Below are positions 1-7,557 of a stretch of DNA of 64,000 nucleotides, piece after piece. A model generated the notes under the pieces. That model had not been told where the DNA came from, ran no database searches, and saw nothing but the letters and a program-made list of their open reading frames with translations. The stretch spans positions 1 to 64,000 of the forward strand of contig CAMLSA010000005.1 in assembly GCA_946482655.1 (NCBI GenBank). Direction: 5' to 3'. Within the stretch, counting starts at the first letter, position 1. The number at the start of each line of letters is the position of its first letter. The stretch is from an uncultured Sphingomonas sp. GTDB lineage: Bacteria; Pseudomonadota; Alphaproteobacteria; Sphingomonadales; Sphingomonadaceae. A program made the position numbers and the translations under genes.

Positions 1-781
1 GGATCAGCCGGCCCTCCTGCAACTCGCCTGCCACCGAGGCGACCATCGACACTTCGAGCGCCTCGGCCGGGGTCAGTTCGGGAAGGATGCCGGGAAGGCA
101 GGCGGCCATCAGCGACTTGCCCGCCCCAGGGGGGCCGCTCATCAGCATGTTATGTCCGCCGGCCGCGGCGACTTCGAGCGCGCGCTTGGCGGTCTCCTGG
201 CCCTTGACCTGCCTGAGATCGGCGAGCGCATCCGGCGGATCGGCGATGCCCGGCCGCGGCGGAATGAGCGGCGCCCCGCCCTTGAAATGGCTGATCAGCG
301 CGAGCAGGTCCGGTGTCGCGATCACTTCGACATTCCCCGCCCAGGCGGCCTCCGATCCCTGCGCGGCGGGGCAGACAAGACCCAGATCGCGCTCCGACGC
401 ATGGAGCGCCGCCAGCAGCACGCCCGGCGACGGCGCGACCCGCCCATCGAGCCCCAGTTCGCCGACCACGACATAGGAGGCGAGCGTTTCGGCATCGATC
501 GCGCCCATCGCGCCGAGCAGACCGAGCGCGATCGGCAGATCGTAATGCGAGCCTTCCTTGGGAAGATCGGCTGGCGACAGGTTGACGGTGATCCGCTTGG
601 GCGGCAGGGCCAGCCCGATCGCCGACAGCGCGGCATGGACCCGCTCGCGGCTTTCGCCGACCGCCTTGTCCGGCAGGCCCACGATGAGAAATTTGGGAAG
701 GCCCGGAGCCACCTGCACCTGGACATCGACCGCGCGTGCCTCGAGCCCGAGAAATGCCACCGTCGCGACATGCGCTACCAT
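1..781 (-). CDS. yifB: YifB/ComM family Mg-chelatase-like AAA+ ATPase (partial, N-terminal part)
   Basis: Only the first 260 codons are present; the gene runs off the left edge. From the ATG at 781 the protein begins MVAHVATVAFLGLEARAV and continues with the Lon-like N-terminal domain (LSPADLPKEGSHYDLPIAL at about residues 70-90). The Walker A motif GPPGAGKS is at residues 216-223. In the family this is a hexameric AAA+ protein; ComM is a branch-migration helicase used in natural transformation, but many YifB proteins have no assigned role. A GGGGGC Shine-Dalgarno-like stretch lies about 7 nt before the ATG. It is a conserved chromosomal gene and marks the core flank to the left of the catabolic region. 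Confidence 0.93.
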   Translation of the reverse strand, partial: MVAHVATVAFLGLEARAVDVQVQVAPGLPKFLIVGLPDKAVGESRERVHAALSAIGLALPPKRITVNLSPADLPKEGSHYDLPIALGLLGAMGAIDAETLASYVVVGELGLDGRVAPSPGVLLAALHASERDLGLVCPAAQGSEAAWAGNVEVIATPDLLALISHFKGGAPLIPPRPGIADPPDALADLRQVKGQETAKRALEVAAAGGHNMLMSGPPGAGKSLMAACLPGILPELTPAEALEVSMVASVAGELQEGRLI

Positions 782-919
782 AGATCAGCCCCCGATGTTC
801 TTGGCCTGTTCCTTAAGCGAGCGGATGCGGATGTCGAGCATATTGTTGGATCGGACGGACATCAGGCCGCGGGAGAGGACATATGCCGGGCTGAAAGCAT
901 GCCGAGGAGGAACAGGCAC

Positions 920-953
920 GGAACCCATCGGAAGGGAAGTTCCGATGGGTTCC
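920..953. repeat. Perfect 14-bp inverted repeat with 6-nt loop
   Basis: The left arm GGAACCCATCGGAA (920-933) is the exact reverse complement of the right arm TTCCGATGGGTTCC (940-953), with loop GGGAAG. No T-run follows on the plus strand. It lies about 140 bp upstream of yifB, so it could be a structured leader, a terminator-like hairpin or an intergenic palindromic repeat. Confidence 0.85.
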
Positions 954-964
954 TCAAGCCCCTT

Positions 965-988
965 TGGAACCGGTCCTGGAACCGGTTC
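965..988. repeat. Tandem TGGAACCGGT repeat containing a GAACCGGTTC palindrome
   Basis: TGGAACCGGT occurs at 965-974 and again at 977-986. The second copy runs into the perfect 10-bp palindrome GAACCGGTTC. It lies 11 bp from the larger hairpin at 920-953 and shares its GGAACC core. It is possibly a protein-binding site; function is unknown. Confidence 0.6.
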
Positions 989-1162
989 GAAGCCATAACG
1001 GTTTCGGCGGCGTTTCGTTCCGGCCTGCGACCTTTTCCAGTGCCGGCTTGGCTCGGCCAGGGGCTCCGGCGATTTGGAGGCTGCGACGCTCCGGCCATAG
1101 CGACTTGATCTTGCGGGAAATACCTACGTGCAATCCGCACCGCCCGCGCGCATCTGGCGCCC

Positions 1163-1567
1163 ATGAGCGCACGCCCCCTCGGAAAGAAAGCCCCATCGTC
1201 ACCCGACCCCATGCCCGGTGTATGGACCTTGAGATTCGGAATGTTCGGGTGCCGTGACGACGAGGCGCGAGGCGGCATCCTCCACGTCGACAAGCAACTG
1301 CTGCTGATCGGCGGCGATTCCCACTTCGTCTATCTCGGAGCGTGCCGGCTGGAGGGCAGCGAGCTGTCGGGCTGGCTCGAGATCACCCGCCACGGCCGAG
1401 ACAAGGATTGCACGACCATCTTCGGCACCGTCGAGTCCGCGTATAATGTGCGGTTCACCGCCGAGGTTATCGGGGCAGGCCATTTCGAAGGCCGGCTGCT
1501 GCGCGACGGCTATCCGGACGCCCGGCTGACCATGCGAAAGGTGAAGGCCCAGACCGCGCTGGTATAA
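1163..1567 (+). CDS. GrlR-like small protein
   Basis: A 134-residue protein. Its core, GVWTLRFG followed by GGILHVDKQLLLIGGDSHFVYLG and a C-terminal half of alternating beta strands, resembles the GrlR fold: small lipocalin-like beta-barrel proteins named after the E. coli GrlR negative regulator. In alphaproteobacteria such proteins are mostly uncharacterised. The start is uncertain: the ATG at 1163 has no clear ribosome site, and an in-frame ATG at 1211 (MPGVWTLRFG) matches the usual family N-terminus better and would give 118 residues. There is no operon partner; the next gene is on the other strand. Confidence 0.6.
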   Translation: MSARPLGKKAPSSPDPMPGVWTLRFGMFGCRDDEARGGILHVDKQLLLIGGDSHFVYLGACRLEGSELSGWLEITRHGRDKDCTTIFGTVESAYNVRFTAEVIGAGHFEGRLLRDGYPDARLTMRKVKAQTALV

Positions 1568-1597
1568 CGGCGGCGCGCGGCGCGCGCCGCATGCCGA

Positions 1598-1816
1598 TCA
1601 TTCGGAGCGGGGTTCCATCGAGCCCTGGAGCGTGTCGATCCGCGGCGCCCGGCACAGATCGCGCAGCTGCTTGCGCAGGCTCGGCCCCGCCAGCCGGCTC
1701 GTCACGCCCTCATAGCCTTCCGCGTTCAGCTGCCGGGCGATCTCCGGTACATCTTTGTACCGTCCCGATCTGGCCAGATCGAAAGCCCTCTCGATCAGGG
1801 CTGGGCGATGGGTCAC
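1598..1816 (-). CDS. Small conserved alphaproteobacterial protein of unknown function
   Basis: A 72-residue protein beginning MTHRPALIERAFDLARSGRY. The pattern of a short helix (LIERAFDLARSG), a second helix (VPEIARQLNAEGYEG) and a LxGPSLRKQLRDLCRA tail resembles small proteins seen in many sphingomonads and rhizobia. No catalytic or metal-binding motif is visible; the helical, partly basic character would suit a small DNA- or protein-binding role, which is a guess. It is convergent with the GrlR-like gene, with about 30 bp between the two stops. Confidence 0.6.
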   Translation of the reverse strand: MTHRPALIERAFDLARSGRYKDVPEIARQLNAEGYEGVTSRLAGPSLRKQLRDLCRAPRIDTLQGSMEPRSE

Positions 1817-2303
1817 GATTCGATCCTCTTGCGACTTCCTCGCGCCCTTAGGACACCGCCGCTGTGGGATGACTGAATGGCATGGTTAGCTGAGGTTCAG
1901 GAAAGCCGGGGATAGTCCTCCGTCGACCCTAGTGAACACATTTCTTCAGGCAGTTGATGCAGGTTGTCGCTCTTCCGCCGCTCGGTAGGCGATCATCCCG
2001 TGGTAGCAGGAGCTGAGCCATGTCGTCCCAAGCCGAATTTCTTTACCATATTCAAAGGAGCGCGATTGCCTGGATCAGGCCCGGCGCGCGAAGCTCTTGC
2101 CGCGATTCCAGTGAATCGGGGAGCCGGTGATTGGTTGGACTCGCGTCTTGAACCGTGGCGCCTCGAGGGAAAAATGTCCAGAAGTTGAACAAGGACCGCC
2201 TGCCGCCGTGTAAAATGCACGGCTGACCCGTCCTGTTCCGGAGCGGCCTGCCCATCTCCTTCTCCAATGGTTATGTACTTACGAGCACAGAATGGAGAGG
2301 ACG
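1817..2303. other. Intergenic region with no recognised gene
   Basis: No supported coding region. A short inverted repeat, GCCGTG (2205-2210) and CACGGC (2218-2223), is the only structure I noticed; it sits about 80 bp before the small membrane protein at 2304. Several open frames here have no recognisable product. Confidence 0.4.
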
Positions 2304-2426
2304 ATGTCGAAGAGGCCGGTCTATGCGCCCCTCGATTATCATTGGCCGCTTTTCCTGCGCATCGCCTTGATAGGGTGTGCGTCGGTCGCGGGCTGGCTGG
2401 CAGCCTTCATGGTCTATCCGGGCTGA
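2304..2426 (+). CDS. Small single-pass membrane protein (40 aa)
   Basis: A short reading frame (MSKRPVYAPLDYHWPLFLR, then a hydrophobic stretch ALIGCASVAGWLAAFMVY to the stop at 2426). A GGAGAGG ribosome site sits at 2294-2300, 3 nt before the ATG. The polar head of about 17 residues followed by one membrane span of about 20 residues is typical of small inner-membrane proteins that attach to a larger complex. No family is recognised. The strong ribosome site and hydropathy pattern make it better supported than other frames in this gene-poor stretch. Confidence 0.5.
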   Translation: MSKRPVYAPLDYHWPLFLRIALIGCASVAGWLAAFMVYPG

Positions 2427-3247
2427 TCCACCTCCGTGAGGGATAGGGGGCATTTAGAAAATCCGAGTCGGAAGCAGTCATCATTGCCGTGACCGGTTCT
2501 GTACTTGAACCAGGCTGAATTATCCCGCGATGGTTCGCTTTCCTATTTGAGCGGACAGTATAGTCGAGGTGCAGCTAATCTTCGGGTGGTTAATCCAGCT
2601 TTGGCAAAATATAGCACATAAATCTGACTATAGCCTGACGAACAAAGCCCCCAACAGCATCTGATTTTTATTCGTTTCGTCGCGGAACGGATTCGCCATT
2701 CCGGTTGTTCTGGAGCCGACTCGATCGCCATGGGTCGAGTACCAAGGATGAATTCGCCGGCCGCTCACCCCCCCCCCCCGACGCCGGCGGATTCATCCGA
2801 GAGCAAAAACGGATGCCGAGGTTCAGGTTGGAAGATGCGTTGCCGCGCGATGTGAAGATCAGGCGGATGTCGCGCGCCCGGCGGCAGTTCGACGGGCGCG
2901 GATGAATGCGGCGGGAGATCGCCTTGCTGCTTCTCTGCAACTTTGGGATCTACAAATGGGATCAGCGCCACACCACCTTCAACTCACAACGCCTTGTCCG
3001 GCGCTGCAGGCACTGCGCCATTCGGCGTTCGTCAGCTCCAGCCTCAGCTGAAATAAGCCGGCCGCCCCCGTCTGGCGCCTAACCGGCACCCATGTCGGAC
3101 GATCGGCGCACAAGGGGCGTGTCCCTCCCGCGCTCGCGCCTGTCAGACCGTCGACTCCGCCGGAGTCTCCTCCGCGCAACGATGCGCAAGATGAGGAAAC
3201 CGGGCGGACGATCTCGCGTTGATGCGGCGAGATTCGAGAGGGCTTGG
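2427..3247. other. Gene-poor region upstream of the Crp/Fnr regulator
   Basis: About 820 bp with no recognisable gene on either strand. It is less GC-rich around 2450-2700 than its neighbours. A run of 12 cytosines lies at 2768-2779. The open frames give low-complexity, Arg/Pro-rich products typical of antisense or chance frames. It may hold decayed coding sequence and the promoter of the regulator at 3248. Confidence 0.4.
2768..2779. repeat. Poly-C tract (12 C)
   Basis: Twelve consecutive cytosines at 2768-2779 in non-coding DNA. Such tracts can slip during replication or reflect a sequencing length error. Confidence 0.9.
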
Positions 3248-3979
3248 ATGAGTTTATCAGGTCAGAACATCTTGTCGGGGCTGGTGAACAAATTGGCGCG
3301 CCTCGGCAATATAGATGAGAGGGATCGCGAGGCGATCGACTCGCTGCCCGCAAGGGCCGCGCAATATCGGAGCAGCCATCACCTCGTCCGGGAAGGCGAC
3401 ATCCCTTCGGAATGCTGCTTGCTGATCGATGGTTATGCATGCCGGCACAAGGTCACCGGGGCGGGCGACAGGCAGATAGTGTCGTTCCACCTGCCCGGCG
3501 ATCTCCTCGACATCCAGCATCTGCAGCTGGAGCGTGCCGATCACAACGTCGAAACGATCACCACTGCCGTCGTGGCATGGATTCCCGCCGAGTCGTTGAG
3601 GCAGTTGATCCATCGGCGGCCCCATGTCGGCGATGCCATCTGGCGCGATGCGTTGATCGATGCCTCAATCTTCCGAGAATGGGTGTTGAACGTCGGCCGG
3701 CGCGATGCCAAGCAGCGCATCGCCCACATGCTGTGCGAGTTCGCCGCCCGCCGTGAGGCGGCGGGGCTGGGCAGTCCCGAACGCTTCGATCTCCCCATGA
3801 CCCAGGAGCACATAGCCGATGCCACCGGCCTGACGCCGATACATGTCAACCGTATGCTGCAGGCACTGGGGTCGGAGGGAGTGATCGTCAGAGACAAGCG
3901 CGCCATCCATATAGCCGATTGGCCTCGGATGCGCCGCGTTGCCGACTTCGATCCAGCTTATCTACATGCCGCGGCGTAA
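3248..3979 (+). CDS. Crp/Fnr family transcriptional regulator
   Basis: A 243-residue regulator from the ATG at 3248 (MSLSGQNILSGLVNKLARLG). The frame is open further upstream, but that extension is Arg-rich and looks non-coding. Residues about 30-130 form the cyclic-nucleotide-binding-like jelly roll (LVREGDIPSECCLLIDGYA, QIVSFHLPGDLLDIQHL). The winged helix-turn-helix is at about 184-213 (MTQEHIADATGLTPIHVNRM). The N-terminal cysteine cluster of oxygen-sensing Fnr is absent, so the effector is unknown. Similar proteins are common as free-standing regulators in sphingomonads. It is followed 3 bp later by a small gene, probably co-transcribed. Confidence 0.85.
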   Translation: MSLSGQNILSGLVNKLARLGNIDERDREAIDSLPARAAQYRSSHHLVREGDIPSECCLLIDGYACRHKVTGAGDRQIVSFHLPGDLLDIQHLQLERADHNVETITTAVVAWIPAESLRQLIHRRPHVGDAIWRDALIDASIFREWVLNVGRRDAKQRIAHMLCEFAARREAAGLGSPERFDLPMTQEHIADATGLTPIHVNRMLQALGSEGVIVRDKRAIHIADWPRMRRVADFDPAYLHAAA

Positions 3980-3982
3980 CCT

Positions 3983-4252
3983 ATGTCCATCACCTTCCAG
4001 GCAGTCGTCCTCGATACTTCTTTCGACAGCCAGGGTCTGCTCGTCTTCCGCGACGGGCGGCTGGTGGCAGTGGTGTCGCGCCTCGACCCGTATCACGATC
4101 AGTTCGCCGGGCATTGGCATATCGAGAAAACATTCTGCGACTGGAGCGGCCCGTTTGAAACCTATTGCGATCTCGCCACGCTCGAGCGCCGGTTGCAGGC
4201 CGTTCTGGACGGATCGGATTGCGGCAAGTCGAACGACTTGGGACTCGATTAG
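3983..4252 (+). CDS. Small hypothetical protein co-transcribed with the Crp/Fnr regulator
   Basis: An 89-residue protein (MSITFQAVVLDTSFDSQGLL) starting 3 bp after the regulator stop. It has a beta-rich N-terminal half (VVLDTSFDSQGLLVFRDGRLVAVVSRLD) and a conserved-looking GHWHIEKTF segment. I recognise no domain. Tight linkage to the regulator and the absence of a better frame support it as a real gene. It converges with the epoxide hydrolase, and the gap holds a short GC-rich dyad (CCGGC at 4275-4279, GCCGG at 4284-4288) that may help termination. Confidence 0.6.
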   Translation: MSITFQAVVLDTSFDSQGLLVFRDGRLVAVVSRLDPYHDQFAGHWHIEKTFCDWSGPFETYCDLATLERRLQAVLDGSDCGKSNDLGLD

Positions 4253-4321
4253 CTCTCGGCGGCGCGATCGCGGACCGGCCATTGCCGGCCGTGAAGGGCG
4301 ATACCAAAGGACACGCCGGAG

Positions 4322-5473
4322 TCAGCGGCTCCCCTGATAGCGGCGAAAGGCATTGCGCAGCTCGTCGACGAAGATCGCCGGCTGCTCGAAAGCCGGGAAA
4401 TGACCGCCGCGATCGAGCTCGTGCCACTGGATGATGTCAGAATAATAGGCGTCCGCCCACCGCCGGGACGGCCGGACCAACTCCCCGGGATAGACGCTGA
4501 TCGCGGTCGGCAACTCGATCGGCCGTGGCACGAAGCCGCTGGCGAGGCTCTCCCAATAGAGCCGCGCCGATGAGGCGCCGGCACCTGGCAACCAGTAAAG
4601 CATGATGTTGTCGAGCATCTCGTCCATCGACAATAATGTTTCGACCGCGCCGTCATTGTCCGTCCAGAAGTGCAGCTTCTCGTAGATCCACGCCGCCTGG
4701 GCGGCCGGCGAGTCGACCAGGCCGTAACCAAGGGTCTGGGGCCGGGTGGACTGTTGCACCGCATAGCCCATGCCGGTCGTCTGCACCTCCTGGAAGTCGG
4801 CGAGCGCGGCTTGCTCCGCTTCGGTCAGATCGGCCATTTGGTCGGGACCGGGAAACGCAATGGCGAGGTTGAGGTGGATCGCGAGGCAGCCTTCCGGGCG
4901 CTTGGCGGCGATCGCGTTGGTGACCGCGGCGCCCCAGTCGCCGCCCTGCGCGACAAATCGGTCGTAGCCCAGCCGGCGGACCAACGTGATCCACGCGTCG
5001 GCGATCCGCTCGACGCCCCACCCCGTCTCTGCTGGCTTGTCGGAAAAGCCGTAGCCGGGCAGGGACGGGACGATCACGTCGAACGCGTCAGCCGGATCGC
5101 CGCCGTGCGCCGCGGGGTCGGTCAGCGGACCGATGACCTTGTGGAACTCGATCACGGAGCCCGGCCACCCATGGGTCAACAGCAAAGGCAGCGCCCCGCG
5201 GACCGGGGAGCGGACGTGGAGGAAATAAATTCCCAGCCCGTCGATGGTGGTGCGATGCTGACCCAGCCCGTTCAGCATCGCCTCACACCGCCGCCAATCA
5301 TATCTGTCGCGCCAATGGTCGCAGAGCGCGCGGACTCGGTCGAGTGGGGCGCCTTGGCTCCAATCCTCCACCGCTTCCCGCTCGGGCCAGCGGGTGCGTG
5401 TCAGCCGCTGGCGCAGGTCGTCGAGTTCGGCCTGCGGAACAGCCAGCCGAAACGGTTCGATTGCATCGGACAT
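4322..5473 (-). CDS. Epoxide hydrolase (EHN-domain alpha/beta hydrolase)
   Basis: A 383-residue enzyme from the ATG at 5473, preceded by an AAGGGGAT ribosome site; the frame stays open upstream but that part looks non-coding. Residues 1-85 are the epoxide-hydrolase N-terminal domain (IEPFRLAVPQAELDDLRQRL). Then comes the alpha/beta hydrolase core: oxyanion-hole motif HGWPGS (101-106), nucleophile Asp179 in QGGDWGAA, and catalytic His358 in RGGHFPAF. The family opens epoxides to vicinal diols via an ester to the Asp, in the cytoplasm. It is the first catabolic gene of the accessory region and divergent from the KstD-like gene. It could act on an epoxide made by the P450 or Rieske enzymes in the window; no direct evidence ties them. 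Confidence 0.88.
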   Translation of the reverse strand: MSDAIEPFRLAVPQAELDDLRQRLTRTRWPEREAVEDWSQGAPLDRVRALCDHWRDRYDWRRCEAMLNGLGQHRTTIDGLGIYFLHVRSPVRGALPLLLTHGWPGSVIEFHKVIGPLTDPAAHGGDPADAFDVIVPSLPGYGFSDKPAETGWGVERIADAWITLVRRLGYDRFVAQGGDWGAAVTNAIAAKRPEGCLAIHLNLAIAFPGPDQMADLTEAEQAALADFQEVQTTGMGYAVQQSTRPQTLGYGLVDSPAAQAAWIYEKLHFWTDNDGAVETLLSMDEMLDNIMLYWLPGAGASSARLYWESLASGFVPRPIELPTAISVYPGELVRPSRRWADAYYSDIIQWHELDRGGHFPAFEQPAIFVDELRNAFRRYQGSR

Positions 5474-5669
5474 CCCATCCCCTTCCATGAGCGCACGCCT
5501 GGGTCCAGGCGCGCGTGTCGCACCGCCGTCGCCTCGCGGTGCGAGTGACGGTCGCATATGATCGTCAGGCAATAATCCGGCCCGGCACTCCTGTCGAGGG
5601 AGGGCTGTCCGGGTTTTAATCGGATCGCCAGTGCCGGTCGTCGGGTGCTCGCCCCTCTGCGAATCGCAG

Positions 5670-5699
5670 TTGACGGTGGGCCGTGAGCCCGTGTAGTTA
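5670..5699 (+). promoter_or_regulatory. Candidate sigma-70-type promoter for the KstD-like gene
   Basis: TTGACG at 5670-5675 and TAGTTA at 5694-5699, with an 18-nt spacer, give a plausible -35/-10 pair. The -10 element overlaps the palindrome at 5697-5713, which would let a repressor block it. This is inference from pattern only. Confidence 0.4.
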
Positions 5700-5713
5700 A
5701 GTCTAGGACTTAA
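5697..5713. promoter_or_regulatory. 17-bp palindromic operator TTAAGTC-TAG-GACTTAA
   Basis: TTAAGTCTAGGACTTAA is a perfect inverted repeat of 7-bp arms around a 3-bp centre, 33 bp before the start of the FAD dehydrogenase. A related sequence (12 of 17 positions alike) lies before the SDR at 10987. It probably binds a dimeric regulator; the TetR at 11886 and the Crp/Fnr protein at 3248 are the nearest candidates. Confidence 0.6.
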
Positions 5714-5746
5714 TATATAAGCAGGTCCGGGCAGGCGAGAGGGCCG

Positions 5747-7528
5747 ATGCAACAGGGCGAGCCGAGCAGCGACGTTTTCGCGAGCGAGTATGACGTCGTC
5801 GTGGTTGGCTCCGGCGCCGGCGGTATGGTCGCGGCAATGCGCGCCGCCGACAAGGGACTGCGGGCGATCGTAGTTGAAAAGGAACTCCGCTACGGCGGCA
5901 CCTCCGCTACATCCGGCGGATTCGTTTGGATACCGAACCATGGGCGCGGCGACGTCGAGGACTCGCGCGAGGCCGCTCTGACCTATCTGGCGCACGCCTG
6001 CCCTGAAAATGCCCGCCAGGACCGCATTGAGGCATTCGTCGATGGCGGCCCGGAAATGGTCCGCTACCTGGATCAGGGCGGCATCGCGCTGGATCCTGTT
6101 CCACTGCCCGACTATTTCAGCGAGGTGCCCGGCGCATCCGCGGGTCGGATGCTCAGCGCGCACGATATGGATGGCGGCGAGTTGGGGGACGCCTTCTACA
6201 AGCAGCGCGAGCAGCCCTTCGTCTTCAAGCTCTTCAACCGCTATGCGCTCAATCTGACACAGTCCTTTGCGCTTACCACGAGGCCGCGAGGATGGCAGTT
6301 CGTGGTCTTGAGACTGCTGTTCAAATATTGGTCCGACATTTCGCTGCGCCGCCGAACCAAGCGCGATCGTCGGCTGACGCTCGGCGGGGCGTTGGCAGGG
6401 CGTCTGCGCAAGGCGCTGATGGAGCGCAACGTCCCTGTGGTTCTTGGCGCCTCACTGGAGGAGCTGGTGAGCGAGAACGGCAGGATCGTCGCGGCCAGGG
6501 TCCGCCGCAACGGTCGTTCGTACGACATCGCGGCGAAGGGCGGCGTGGTACTCGCCGCCGGCGGCTTCGAGCAGAACCAGGAGATGCGCGACCGTTACTT
6601 GCCTGTTCCCACGGAGGTCCGCTGGAGCCAGACGCCGCGTGGTGGAAACATGGGCGGCGCCATCACTGCGGGACGGGCCGTCGGTGCGGCGACCGAATGG
6701 ATGGGCTGCTTCTGGTGGGCGCCCAGCATGCAGTTGCCTTCGACCGAAGTCGCCAACACCGACGTCAGTCACCAGATGTGGTTCGACAACAAGCATCCCA
6801 ACAGCGTCTGCGTTAATCGCCTCGGCCGCCGTTTCGTCAATGAATCCTGTTCCTACGATCGCTTCGGCCTGGCGATGATCGAGGATCAGAAGGCGACCGG
6901 CGCGAACGTTCCGTGCTGGATGGTCTTCGATGCCACGTTCCGGAAAAAATATAGCGCGGGCGGTCTCATGCCCAATGCGATCATGCCCGATCGCAAAATC
7001 CCGCAAGAATGGTGGGACAGCTACATCTATCGTGCCGACAGCATCGAAGAGCTGGCAGGCAAGATAGAGGTCGATGCCTCGGCACTCGCGGACACGGTCA
7101 AGCGGATGAACCATTACGCGGCTGCCGGTGTGGACGAGCAGTTCGGGCGTGGCGAGGCGCTATTCGATCGAGCGTTCGGCGACCAAAGCGTCAAGCCGAA
7201 CCCCTGTCTCGGCCCGATCGATAAGCCCCCCTTCTATGCAATTCGTGTCGATCTGGGCGATCTGGGCAGCAAGGGCGGCCTCAAGGCCGATGTCAATGCG
7301 CGGGTTCTGAACAAGGAAGATCAGCCGATCGAGGGCCTTTATGCCATCGGCAACTGTTCGGGATCACCTTTTGCCGATGCCTATCCGGGCGGTGGATCAA
7401 CGCTGGGACCCGCAATGGTCTTCGGCTTTCTTGCCGCCGACGACATCGCGGCTCGCGCCCGTGAGCACGGACTCGGGTGCGGCGCGTGCCGGTGCGAGGC
7501 GCTGACTGGACCGCAGCACAAACCCTAA
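5747..7528 (+). CDS. FAD-dependent dehydrogenase of the 3-ketosteroid-delta1-dehydrogenase (KstD) family
   Basis: A 593-residue flavoprotein. The dinucleotide-binding motif VVVVGSGAGG is at residues 17-26, followed by the KstD-type ELRYGGTSATSGGFVWIPNH. The C-terminal FAD-binding end carries GNCSGSPFADAYPGGGSTLG followed by PAMVFGFLAA, also typical. The family introduces a double bond next to a keto group in steroid A rings or similar cyclic ketones and passes electrons to quinone or oxygen. The TonB receptor follows 29 bp downstream, so substrate uptake and oxidation are likely co-expressed. Length is close to classical KstD (about 510-570) with a short extra tail. The exact substrate is not predictable; related enzymes act on terpenoids and other cyclic enones. 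Confidence 0.85.
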   Translation: MQQGEPSSDVFASEYDVVVVGSGAGGMVAAMRAADKGLRAIVVEKELRYGGTSATSGGFVWIPNHGRGDVEDSREAALTYLAHACPENARQDRIEAFVDGGPEMVRYLDQGGIALDPVPLPDYFSEVPGASAGRMLSAHDMDGGELGDAFYKQREQPFVFKLFNRYALNLTQSFALTTRPRGWQFVVLRLLFKYWSDISLRRRTKRDRRLTLGGALAGRLRKALMERNVPVVLGASLEELVSENGRIVAARVRRNGRSYDIAAKGGVVLAAGGFEQNQEMRDRYLPVPTEVRWSQTPRGGNMGGAITAGRAVGAATEWMGCFWWAPSMQLPSTEVANTDVSHQMWFDNKHPNSVCVNRLGRRFVNESCSYDRFGLAMIEDQKATGANVPCWMVFDATFRKKYSAGGLMPNAIMPDRKIPQEWWDSYIYRADSIEELAGKIEVDASALADTVKRMNHYAAAGVDEQFGRGEALFDRAFGDQSVKPNPCLGPIDKPPFYAIRVDLGDLGSKGGLKADVNARVLNKEDQPIEGLYAIGNCSGSPFADAYPGGGSTLGPAMVFGFLAADDIAARAREHGLGCGACRCEALTGPQHKP

Positions 7529-7557
7529 CCGCGATAACGATAAGGGAAGAGAATATC

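Larger units (their letters stand above)
782..1162. other. Intergenic region between yifB and the GrlR-like gene
   Basis: No convincing gene. It holds the 14-bp perfect hairpin at 920-953 and the GGAACCGGT repeats at 965-988, listed separately. A tiny minus-strand reading frame (ATG at 862, stop at 785-787, ending RSLKEQAKNIGG) stops 4 nt before the yifB start. It has no clear ribosome site, so I do not call it a gene. Confidence 0.5.

Noticed and set aside
785..928. Minus-strand small ORF ending 4 nt before yifB
   Set aside because: Its possible starts (862 or 928) have no ribosome site, and the longer version begins inside the hairpin; kept only as a note.
152..1108. Plus-strand frame opposite yifB
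   Set aside because: Antisense to the conserved yifB N-terminus, with no ribosome site or domain.
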